Assembly: GCF_000499385.1 (NCBI RefSeq)
Contig: NW_013651687.1
Coordinates: 78,885-142,884, forward strand
Reading direction: 5' to 3'
DNA: 64,000 nt
Source of the DNA: Eimeria necatrix
Taxonomy: Eukaryota; Apicomplexa; Conoidasida; Eucoccidiorida; Eimeriidae
Numbering within the stretch: the first letter of the stretch is position 1; each line of letters starts with the position of its first letter. Made by a program: the position numbers and the translations under genes. Shown piece after piece: positions 1 through 11,200 of the stretch. The notes beneath the pieces are model-generated. The model was not told the DNA's origin. It did no database searches and saw only the letters and a program-made list of their open reading frames with translations.

Positions 1-276
1 TACTGCTCTCTACTCGTGAGACAAGCTATGGCAATTCACGTCAAAGACAGAAATAACGGGCAACAAAAACCTTCCAAGAGCCACTCAAAACTGCAGCGTA
101 CTGGCGAGCTGTAGATGGGAGGGGCGGTATCTTCCTGCCAGTGCGCCTTCCGTAGGAAGGCCGCATCCTTTCAGATTCTAAAATCTTCTGAAACGCGCAC
201 CACGGAACTGGTAGTAGCAACAGAACTTCACATCACCTCCCAGCTTGAACATCACATGACAAAGACTCTTTGAAGA

Positions 277-2317
277 CTACTTTCTTGATGAACCTGTAAG
301 CTTCGCTACATAAGAGACCACCGGATGTCGTCCCGACATTTCGTGCATGCAAGCACCCGTGGAACGCACCTGTTTTTCCTTTTGCGCAGCAAGGGCCTGA
401 TAAACGCTCTGCTCCTCGCAGTAGAAGGCGAATGGAGTAAGGGCGTGAAGTATTAATTTCAGCAGAAGTTTTAGCAGCTCTAGACGTAGACAAAGCGCAA
501 ACCGCGGACCTTCTCCTCCACTCCTTAGTGCGTTAACCTCCAGGAGCAGCTGCAGTGCTCGGGCGACTTTCAGTGCTAACGAAACGAAGCCATAAAGAGC
601 CAGCCGCACGGATGTTGGAAGGCCTCTGCGACGGTCCACCGCCAAGTCCACGTATCGCCCACTAAGCATGAACAGAGGAGGCAACGAGGTGTCTTCAGTG
701 CTCGAAGTCTGAGTAGCATCGATTGAATATTTCTTTCGCAATTTCCACTGGTGATGTAACGCCTCTGCCTGGAGCAATTCTTCTGGAGGGGAGAGAAAGT
801 GCGCGCGATAGAGACAGAACACCTCAAAGAGTCCCTGTACAAGCAGAAACTGTCGTTCGCTCCGATCGTCTGAAGCGTGAAAACATCATAGTTCACAATT
901 CCTAGTCCGTGTATAAATTAGTTGAAACAGCTGCAGCATCAAACGCATGTATCGAACTCACACCCGCAACACCAAAAGCAGTAGATCTGTCACCTGTTGC
1001 ATGAGCAGGAAGGACCTGCAGAGCCACTTTTGTAATGTCTTCAATTGCACCTCCATATACTTCAAGAATACAGCGGTGCCAACTGCGCACAGCTTGAAGC
1101 AGTCTGTCTCTGTGGCCGTGACTCTGCCTTGCCTGGGGAGAGGCTTCACTCAACTTCTCATGAAAAGCGTTGACCTCCGTACTAGTGTTTCCAGGTTCGT
1201 AGTTGGCCGAAACTCCCTGCTGCTGCTCAGCAAACAAGCGTCCGGCTAGAGTGTTTGCGAACGACCTAACGTACATACTCAAGCGGTCCAATGCACTCTT
1301 TTGGTTTGCCTGGGCCAAGGGTGGGCTGGACGCATCCCAGCCGGTCGTGTCGCTCAACACTCCGTAGGCCATCCCCTTAAGTGGCTCTGTGCTGCAAGTA
1401 TACGTGCAGGCGCCCTCCTCAGATTGACTCGCAGTGCCAATGCAAAGTGGATGGAGAGGTGCCTGCTGTCGCGGTGCCGACGGGAGAGTGCACTCAGGAA
1501 GCCCCGCCGCAGAAGATAAAACATCGGTACAAGTCTTCTGCGCAGCGGAAGCCTCTTCAGCTGCGTCCCTTTTGGGTTCTTCAACGCGAATCCATTCACC
1601 CTCACTTTCACTGGGTGGAGACGTCCTTGTTACGATGAGGGACACGCCACCAGGCGTGCATTCACGCTGCTCTCCCGGCAGCAGTTGCTGCGGCTCTAGC
1701 AGGAGCAGCTGCTGCTGCACCGGTAACTTAACTACCTCCTGGTCTCCCTGTTTTTCGGTTCGCTGTTTTTGTGCACTCTCATTACCAGAACCTGTCGAAT
1801 GCTGCTCATCCAGGCCTACGGGCTGAAGGGGACTCCTTGGGGCAAAAATCCCCCCCTCATTCAGACTTCCAGGCAGCCCATGGGTCTCTTCAGCCGTACT
1901 CAAGGTGCCTGTAGGTAAATGGGCAGCCTCTTGATCTGGTGGCGCCCTCATAGAAAGCCCTCCTGCGTCTGACGAGTCCCCAGGCAGGCTACGAGGGCTA
2001 TGGAAGGCGCATGCATCCTCTTGAGAAGTTGGTACCAATGCTGGCTCATCCGCAGTCAGCTTATTCGCACTGTGAACACGTTTTCGGGAAGGGCACACGA
2101 CGTCCCCTCCTTCCACTACGTCTCCGCTAAGGCTGCTGACTGAACTCTCGCATTTCTCCGCACCACAGGCCCCCAGTGGAGAACCACCAGCAGGCTGCTT
2201 TGGAGCTTCTGGTACAGAGTTAACAGTGGAAGCGTTCTTATCGTCTCGAATGATTTCTACAGAGCCATCCGAAAACGTACCCCCACTACGGGCGCGCGCC
2301 CAACGTCTCCCTGGCAT
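277..2317 (-). CDS. Hypothetical protein with PEX16-like C-terminal half, two exons
   Basis: Two exons joined by a clear intron: exon 1 is 2317-994, the intron 993-870 (CAG|GTGACA donor, TTCAG acceptor), exon 2 is 869-277. The phases match (one base plus two), giving about 638 residues. The upstream in-frame extension to 2350 starts with GTG, so the first ATG at 2317 (MPGRRWARARSG) is preferred. The first 350 residues are low-complexity, Ser/Glu/Gln-rich and unrecognised. From about residue 370 the protein becomes structured (SMYVRSFANTLAGRLF). Exon 2 has a hydrophobic stretch of the form LQLLLEVNALRSGGEGPRF followed by LELLKLLLKLI, which resembles the membrane-associated core of peroxin-16 (E...G..GR....E..K..LR). 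PEX16 recruits peroxisomal membrane proteins. This assignment is by eye and moderate at best; the gene structure itself is firm. Confidence 0.55.
870..993 (-). other. Intron of the PEX16-like gene
   Basis: This 124-bp intron begins CAG|GTGACA and ends in a pyrimidine-bearing TTCAG on the minus strand. It joins the long open frame upstream to a second open frame that terminates at 277, and the phase is conserved across it. Confidence 0.7.
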
Positions 2318-2350
2318 TGTGAGTTCGCATCGAACCAGGTGTAGCTCCAC

Positions 2351-5224
2351 CCCAAAAAGATAACACAGATCACGAAGAAAATGTAGTTTGAAGTGGGGCG
2401 CCCTCTCGAACTGGAAATGGTTAGAGTAGTGACATGAATGCTTACATAGCTGCTGCCATTTCCCAGAGACGACTCAGCAACGCCCGCAACTTCAACTAGT
2501 CATGTACTTCTTCTTATATTGAGTCAAAGAGCCAAGACACATTATTTCAGACAGCCGGCAATTGTCCAGGAAAAAATGTAGCAGATTCGTCTAACATACA
2601 TGGTTACCACTGTATGTCGCGCGAGAGCCCCAAAAGCTCGTCTGCGCCTCACTAATGCTGCGTACCAGCGGGGCCGAGCAAACAGCGACAGCAGTGCTCT
2701 CTGTTACACTACTTAGTATTTGCTCAGCAATACCTTTAGAAGGTGATTATTCTGAGCTAATTTTATCCCCATTATAGTTCCCGGAACCATAGCTCTCTCC
2801 TGGCAGGACCCCAGGGGGATGTATAGGCACGACATTTGGTGTCACGATTGGCGATACGCAACGGCAGTGTATGTAAATTAATCCCAAATACAGAAGTCTC
2901 ACTTCCGTCTAGCTGCAGGAATTCGCCATCAACAGCTCTGCTGGCCAGAGGCTGCCGCGCCTTGCGTTGTGGCACGTTGCTACAGCCCTTCGTTTTACAT
3001 AAAAGGGGAACTCCATGGTGACCCGTCCGTTGTGTTACAGGCCGGAATTGTGTTTGTTGGAGTATTGGGAAGAAAGGCTAGCTTAATCTACATACTTATG
3101 GTGTAGTCTCCAAAGTGAATATCCGGCAACATACGTAACTCTTCTGATTCTTCTTGCTGCAGCTGTTGTTCAGGAGTCGAAAAACGATCAAAAAAAAGCA
3201 GTGTTCTGAGGCGGGACTCAAGTGACGGTATTTCTGTCTGCCTATGCGCCTAGGGAGGCAGACATGCTTGTTGCGAAGCGCTTGTGACCTTTGTCCATTC
3301 GCTCTCCATATTGTGCAGAGTTTAATTTTCACCTCATTTTTAATTGCATCTAAAATAGAATTGGGAATATTGTGAATAGAAATGCCCGTCGCTCCATGAA
3401 TCGCCGGTATTCCCAAGCATAGTCTGGGTCTTCAGCACGGCACTCCTACTCGAACTATGGCATCACAGTAAAACTGCGCGCATAGTGAAGCGCATGCTTA
3501 CACGCATATTTGCGTAGTAATTATCTGTTTACAGCTACGCCCCACATTATGACCGTAATCCAGAAAAGTTTTGTTACGATGTGCCACAGAATCGATAACT
3601 TCTAGCTGAGCAGCATGGCTCATGCGAATGTACGCGCTCTCCAAATTTCGCTATCCGTTACAGTGAAGAGGTCATTCAGTACAAAGGAGCAAACTGAGCA
3701 AAATACTGCCGCCAATCGTCACGTGTCTGCCAATGGGGAGTAAAATTCGCGAGCAAAAATATGCTCAACCGGTGTAGCTAAATGGAAAGGCAGTCGACAA
3801 GGGCAACAGGAGAGCCAGTAAGCACAACATCAAGTTGCAAAACTGCCTTTTCCAGCGTCGGTTTCTCAATGGAATTGCGGTTTCAAATGTGAAAGCACAC
3901 TAGAGCCTTCAACTCATGCTTACTCCTCTACTGCAAGGTGCAGCCCACGCACTGCAGTGTGAGGGCACCGAACTAGTGGTCTGAAAGCTGGTTCTTCGTG
4001 TCCTCCTCAGGAATCACGGCGCTCTTTACCCACTCGCAAAGCGGGCTTTTGATCCTATCCGTAAATACGCGGCTGGAGTTATCACTAACTACAAGTAAAA
4101 CCACCCGTGAGCACAATAGTCCACTTACTTCTCTATGCCGTCATCCCTACTAAAGTAGTGCGCGGTCTATAAGGTATACTGCATATTGTGCGTGATGCAT
4201 CGTGCAGATACCATTATTTGCTCCTGTTGTGGGTTAAATCTTAAAAAAACTACTCCCAGAGTTCGCGTGGTTAGAACACAGGAATCTAATGAAGTGTCCT
4301 AGAAATATACAGCGACGGAAAACCTGTTAGAACAACGAATAGAGCGTGTGGCACCAAGTTATGCTTGCTTCTTACCTGAAAACCGTACTTGCAACGTGCT
4401 ACGCAGGCGTGAGATACACAACATGCGAACCGGAGTAGAGGCCGACGAAGCATTTTGTTGATCCGCAAGCCAGGCCCTCTGACAAACAAATCAGCCTTCA
4501 GCTTTAGCACTGTGAAACGCAATGTGATAGAAGTGGGGAGAAAATGGCATTATTTGGCTCACCTGCACAGCCACAGGTTACCAATGGGCGTAGCACACGG
4601 GATATCATCCCAGGCAGCTTCGGATATGTAACTGATCTGAACAAAATAACTAAAAGATAAAATAACTGGAATATACCAGAAGTAGAAGAGCTCATATGCT
4701 CAAATGAATGGCGAAGAGGCCGACTGCATCACGCATGCAAGCTTGCAAGCAGTGAGTCATCTTGGGGCTCCACCGCTCCGGTATTCTCTCCTGCATCAAC
4801 ACTGTCTAATAGTCTCAGCTGCTCAAGTAGTTAGAGCAAATGGCATATTTTACTGTCACTCAGTCCCCGGAAGATCAGTGTGTTCAGTCAGAAGGCGATG
4901 GCAGCTGACAGCTCGGCCATTCCGCGTATAGGGTCTGCTGTCTCATCCACTTACTATTGATTAGTATAGTACGCTGGGTCACGGGGTTTATTGTACAAGC
5001 GCATCTTACACGCTTGCTGCTTCAGGGCAAAGCCATAAACCGGTCGCACGGTCGGCCTGAGCCAAGCCCACGCCTAGGCCTTCTATCGCCCTCTCTCTCC
5101 TGCAGCATTACAGATGAATTTCTCACTGCACTCCATATGTTTATAAGCAGCTCTGCTCGCTGCCACTACAGGCTGGCAGCTGCACTGAACACGTCTCGTC
5201 GGTAGTGAGCTGGGTTCGCAGAAG
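2351..5224. other. Intergenic region between two divergent genes
   Basis: This 2.9 kb separates the 5' ends of the minus-strand PEX16-like gene and the plus-strand ARF-GEF gene. Only short ORFs with no recognisable protein features occur, and base composition is even. It should hold both promoters and 5' UTRs, but I see no specific element I can defend. Confidence 0.6.
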
Positions 5225-8200
5225 ATGGAGCGTGAAGGTTCGAGACTCTCATTCCCCGCGGATTCAGCAGGTGATGCCTTCGGAAATATCAACAGTACAT
5301 ATAATAACAGCGGACCGAAACCAACTAGAAGTGGCGGCAACTCACCAGAAGCATGCCTCGACAAACCTGGGGAAAACTTCGAAGACATGACGCAATCTGG
5401 CGCAGTCTCAGAGGGTTGGGTGCACCCTAACAGTAACAGCAACCTGGGCAAACAAAAAGGGGTTTCAGGAACTATATACCCTAAAACAAGTGGAGAATTT
5501 GCCAGCCTCCCCTCCCAAAGCAATAGCACCAGCAAGGTCATTCTGTGGGAGCAAGGCCAGGACAGTGACGCTACTGCTGACTTCGCTGCAGCATTACAGA
5601 GTGAAGCAGAAGACATTGGCTCTTCATGGGATGTCCTCAACACTCTGAAGAGGGAGGTTTTCGCAACATCTGCACTTTTACGAGCCTTGCGGACGCATGC
5701 TTTGTCACAGACGCGAGGGGTTTCTGCAGCTTCTCGGCAGCAGCTTGCTGCAGCTGTTGCACCTTTGATCAAGTCATTTGAGATGCTTACTGAGAGACTC
5801 GCAGCAGCGGAGGCGGCGAAGGAGCCACCTCCAGCAGAATTACAGGAACAGCACATTCACCCCTTTCTATTTGTGCTTGCACAGCAGCAACTCCAGCACA
5901 AGCAGCAGCAAGGCCTCAACAAGCAACAACAGCTGCTGCACCAAAGCTGCATGCGGGCTCTGGCGTCTGCAGTTTTGCGTTGTACGTGCATTAGTGCTTC
6001 GGAAAAGCATCATCTCTGGTTTCGCCCTTGTGTTTTCGGACTGCATTTGTTCTGTGGCCCCTTACGTCAAAGTGCTCGTGCATCTCTTGCCTCCATCGTG
6101 TGAAAGATTGACATTCGCTTTTCTTGCTTTCCTGTGTGCACTTTGTGTTATTCAGCACTTGACCAGTTATTAACTGTGGGATTACTTCGCTGCCGGAGCA
6201 CGGCAGGTCGGCGATGCGTGCACGCATTGATTCTGTCGTTAAGGAACTGTGCGTTGCAGGCAGCTCAGAGGCTGCATTCTGCACCCACGCAGTCATCCGT
6301 AGCAAGCGCAACTGCGTCTGGTGCCTTTGCGCTTGGATCGGAGGCCTACGGTGGCGTCTACTATGCTCCTACATCACCTGCTGCTGAGGAGGAACTGCTG
6401 CTGCTGCAGTGTCTAGACCTCCTTAGCAACTCTCTTCTTGGTCCTTCAGGTGCGTACTTCGGCAAGAAATTTCTGTGCGTTCCTTGGACCTGTATAGTGG
6501 CTGTAGCACTATGTTGGCGTAGGTGTACGTGTGTGTTAGAATTACAGCATCCTACATTAAGCATTTTTTCATCATCACAGCAGCAGCTGGAAACGCTGCA
6601 ACCTCCAGTAGTGCATGAGCGCATGTTGAACGCGCAAAATTGAATTGCTGGATTTTTCGCTTTTCAGGGCATCTATTATCGGACGCTTGTGTCACAGGAA
6701 CCATACAGTGTTGTGTCGCCGTCAGGTACAGCGAGAGCCTCTCCGCACCAGGTTATCCACATGCATCCTGCGGATATGCGGTATCTCGTGTTGTGTTTGT
6801 TGCATCTGCCAGCGAAGGCGCCGACTGAATGGCTTGTTGTTCACAGTAGTATCCTGCAGTGCGTGCTTTTCCCTCATTTTGCTTGCTTCTTTAGAAAAGC
6901 ACCAGAGGCCTAACGATGTGCCGGTTGCGTGCAACAGCACTGGCGATAGTAGCTGCCAGATCTGGATTTTTGCGTGTGGTACCCGTGGTCTGCAGCCTGT
7001 TGCATCGAGCTAGCCCCCTGCTAAGAAACGCTGCAACCTCTCGTGCTGTTGCGATCATTCGTCATCTTTTTGCCTTGGAAAACTTGAAGACACTTTTTAG
7101 TCAGCAAGAAAAGCAGCATCAAGAGGAAGGGTCGCCGCGGAAGCAGAGTGGAAACACCCATGACCAGCAGCAGAGCCTACAGGCGCAGCATGCATCAACT
7201 CCACCGCAGTTCGTTGCTCGCCTTGAATCTGCTATGTCACTTAGATCCACAGGGACCACTTATTTCCCTGTAAGTGAACCGGTGCTGGTAGGACTCCTGA
7301 AATATTATGCTTGCATGCAGCTTGCAGCCATTCCACTGTATCCACACGTAAGTAGGCGCATTGCTCAGCGCCGCTTGCTTTCTGCCAGGTGCAGGTGAAA
7401 CTTCTGCTGCCACAAAGGTGACTCTTCAGTGCTTCGGTAACCCCACTGGAAAGATAGCGGCGGAACACTAGCCTTGACAAAACACATTTCTGCCTGGTTT
7501 GATTTTCAGAAATGCTACGGGCTGGAGAGCCGCCTTCGGATCCTGGCCCTCATCTCTGGGTTGTTGTCACACGACGAGACTCGCATAACTGCCAACAATT
7601 CCAGCGGCAACGCCAGCAACGGCAGCGCCTGCTGCACTGGAGGCGGTAGAACGACGATCACGCTTCCCCCTTTTGTCCCACTGCCTGCCTCAGGCTCCCC
7701 TCACGCAGCCTCAGAAGGAACTGGCGAGGATAGGGGTGATTCAGCGGGGAAGCAAGATAAGCTTGAAGAGGGTTCTCACGACCTCGACACATCAGCAGTA
7801 TCAGCAGCAAGTACGGGCACCACTCAGCCAGCATCTGTCCCAGGCACCCGGGATAGGGCTTCGAGGAACGGTGCATCTGGCGCCATTGACCGAGTAAGGC
7901 GCAACTGAATTTTATTCTATGTTGTGTATTCCCTTTTGAGGAAGGAGTTTTTGGAGCCTTCGTACTAGAATTGTTTTTTTTTGAGAAAGGATACAACTGA
8001 ATGCAACATTTTCTGTTGGCAGGGGTGGTTCCTTGCGCTTTCCATTGCACTGATTGGCGTGTAACTGCACAGACATTCTTTTTCCTGCAGGAGTTTGAAA
8101 TCCTTTTGGGACACCGTGGGAGGGACAAAGCTTCGATGCTGGAAACTCGTGTGCTCTCGCTGCGCTTGCTTTGCGTTATTCTTGAGGCTGGTAAGGCAGG

Positions 8201-11200
8201 CTGCTTTTGGGTGCAGCTCCCTGTTTCTGGCCTGCTGGTCGTTGGGGGCAGGAGGATCTGGGGAACTTGTGCCGTGAGGCAAACCCCGATTTACTAAATG
8301 GCGAGTGCATGAGCTTCCGTGGTAGGAAATAAAAGGTGCCGTTGGCAGTGTATGCATTTTTCTGTGCCGTAGGAAGGGGCAGCATCTCCTCCTTTCCTTC
8401 ACTATTGCAGCCTCTGCAAGCCCAGATCTTGCCGCTTGTTCTGCAACAAGACCCGCGATCGGCGCCTCTTATGCTTTTGTCGCTGACGCTGAGGTAGGTG
8501 TAATTCTCATCATGGGGAGGCGCATTGCTTTTCTTGCAAAGACCATAGCGAAAGAGCCAATACTGCTGTTGTTGTTGGGTGGTGTTGGGACAGGGTGGTT
8601 GGTGACTTCATTTCTTTTTTTCGGTCATGCATCAAGGACGACATGGAAAGATGTTTGTACCTGCTGCTACGGTATGTATCAACGTCATTTGGGCGCAGAC
8701 TAGCGGGCGCACCTTAACGCTCTCCGCATGCTGCACAATGCCAGGTGGCGCTTCCTTTTGCTGGATGTAGCTTTGCAGCATCATACTTCTAAGCATGGTC
8801 TGCATGCGAACATTCACTGCCTGTGTCTGTTCTCGCCATTGTTTTTGTCTTTTCTGCGTTGGTCTAGCTGTGTCGCATGTACTTTTTTAGGCTTCATATT
8901 TGCATAGCCGGCTTTCTTTGCTTGGCTGAATCTCTATGGCATCAGACTTTAGCGGCGTGGTCTGCAAGCTGGCTGTCCACTGTTGTTGTTCCGCCCATCT
9001 TTTCCCTTTGCTTTTATTTTCAAAACTGATCGGTTCCCCCACTGAATTAGTCGAGATTGGTGTTGCTTGTCATAGACCTGTCTCTGATGCTTCAGTTTAT
9101 CGACGGCTAACTGTGGAGGACCATCCAAAACAACGCTAGCAGCGGAGGCACAGGAGCTCGCCCTAGACACGCTTCGAGAACTCTGCAGCGACAGCTCGTT
9201 CGGTTTTGAGCTGATGCTGAATTATGACGGGGATATTCGTCGTTCCAACATGTTCGCGGCCCTACTAACGCTGCTCCTGCAGCTGGCAGCTCCCCGTGTG
9301 CCCACCCTCAGAGGCGCGTATCGCTTTACAGAGGGTGATATCGAAGGTTTTGGACAGCAAGGGTCACCAAACTATTCTCTTTCACATGCTTGCATGGGTA
9401 CAGGGCTCTCTTGTTCAGATGTGTTGCCAGCGAAAACTCCAACGCAGCAGTTGTCTCCTTCAGGGTCTTCTCCATCTTCAGTGAGCACAAGCCTGGTTCC
9501 AGAGAGCGGTAGAGCTCATCATCACAGCGCTTTTCATCTGAGGAAGGCCCCTCCGAGGTCACCCTTAAAATCATCCCGCTCCACTGCCGAGAGTGGCGTA
9601 GCGACGTCAACGGAAAACGTAGCGACAGATGCTGCCGGAGTAGCTCGTCCCGCAGGCCTTTCTAATGTCAACCGCTTGGCGCTCGCGGCTGTCCTCCGTC
9701 TCATTTCTGCATTGGATTCCCGCTGCGACAACTTGAACAGACGCAATGCAGCGGAACACCAACAGCAGCAATCAACGGAACTGGAGGCTCCTAAGGCACG
9801 GCTTGCAAACGAGTCCGCTGCAGAATATTTTTTGCGTATTCAAGCGGCTTTGCCCCTTGGTCAGCGACGTAAGCATAAAGCTCTCCTATCGTATGGTGCT
9901 TCGCTTTTCAACTCCAACACGAAAGAGGCAATCCCTCAGCTTGAGGGACTTGGGCTGCTTCCCACTCCAGCAACGCCCAGGAGCACTGCCCTCTTCCTGA
10001 AGGAGACGAGGGGACTCGATCTGCGTGCTGTCGGCTTGTACCTCAGCACCAATAAGCCGTGGAATGCAGCGGTAAGTCGAGGCACATTAATTAACCTGCA
10101 AATGCGCAAGTATTCTCACGAATTCCCTCGCAAGGAAACGCTGGCCGCATGATCAGGCGTGCACTGGAGTGGGTACAGGCAGTTATTTTTTCAGTAGTCT
10201 CTCTGTGCCTTTGGTTAGGTCTTACGAGAATTTGTTGCGCTGTTTACATTCGGCGGCGTTGGCCTTGTTGCCGCTTTAAGAGAGTTCCTAAAGACTTTCC
10301 GTCTGCCTGGAGAGTCCCAACAAATTGAACGCGTGATGGAGGCCTTCGCAGATGAATTTTTCCGCCAGCAGCCCCTAGTCAATTGCCCCCACAACAAGGA
10401 AAAGCTTGCAGAGACGACTGCAGACGACTCAACAACAGCAGCTGCAACGGCGGATGCAGAGTCGCTTGGGCCAGGTGATGCCAATGCAAACAAGCGGTCC
10501 ACAGCTGTAGCGGAGCCGGTGGAGCTGTCACTGTGGCGTTGGGTGGTGGATGAGGGACTGTATTCTTCTACGCGTGCAGCGGCTGCTCGAGAAGGAGCAG
10601 CGGATGAGGACCAGCAGACAGACACCAGTGAACTTACTAAGCAACTCTCAGAGTTCAGCCCTGTAAGCACCTGCCGTAGAGGCTGTGTTGCGGAAATGTG
10701 AAGGCTTAATATAACGGAGTTTCCGTTACCTGACAACGGGGAATCTGTTGGTTTAATAGATGCTCCTATTCGTTTGTGCATACTGCGTGGTGATTGTATG
10801 TTGTCCCCGAGAGCATCATCAAGGTATGGGGATAACAGACGAGCACGTTCTTATCGACAAACTTGTTCGCCAATGTTAGCGTGTAGGGCATTTAGGGTTT
10901 GAGGGCGCCATACACAAAGGTTTCTTTACTTCTCTGCAGATGGGCTTCGTTGCTATTCCTGTTTGCCGGATTTCCTTCAGGCGCAGCCACCACCTGGGTA
11001 TGTCCTTATGGTTCACAAGGACACTGTTTTCGTGCTGTCGTATTCTATCATCATGCTGAACACTGACCAGCACAACAATCAAGTCCGTGGCAAAATGAAA
11101 GTAGAAGACTTTGTAAAAAACAATCGAGGCATTAATAACGGTTCAGATCTGCCTTCCTTCTATCTCCAGAATATATACATTTCCATACGACACCAAGAGA

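Noticed and set aside
2772..3416. Several 60-106-residue ORFs in the first intergenic region
   Set aside because: They occur on both strands, overlap, and show no conserved pattern.
10885..10905. TTTAGGGTTTGAGGG, resembling a coccidian telomere repeat
   Set aside because: It is a single degenerate copy within an intron, which chance explains.
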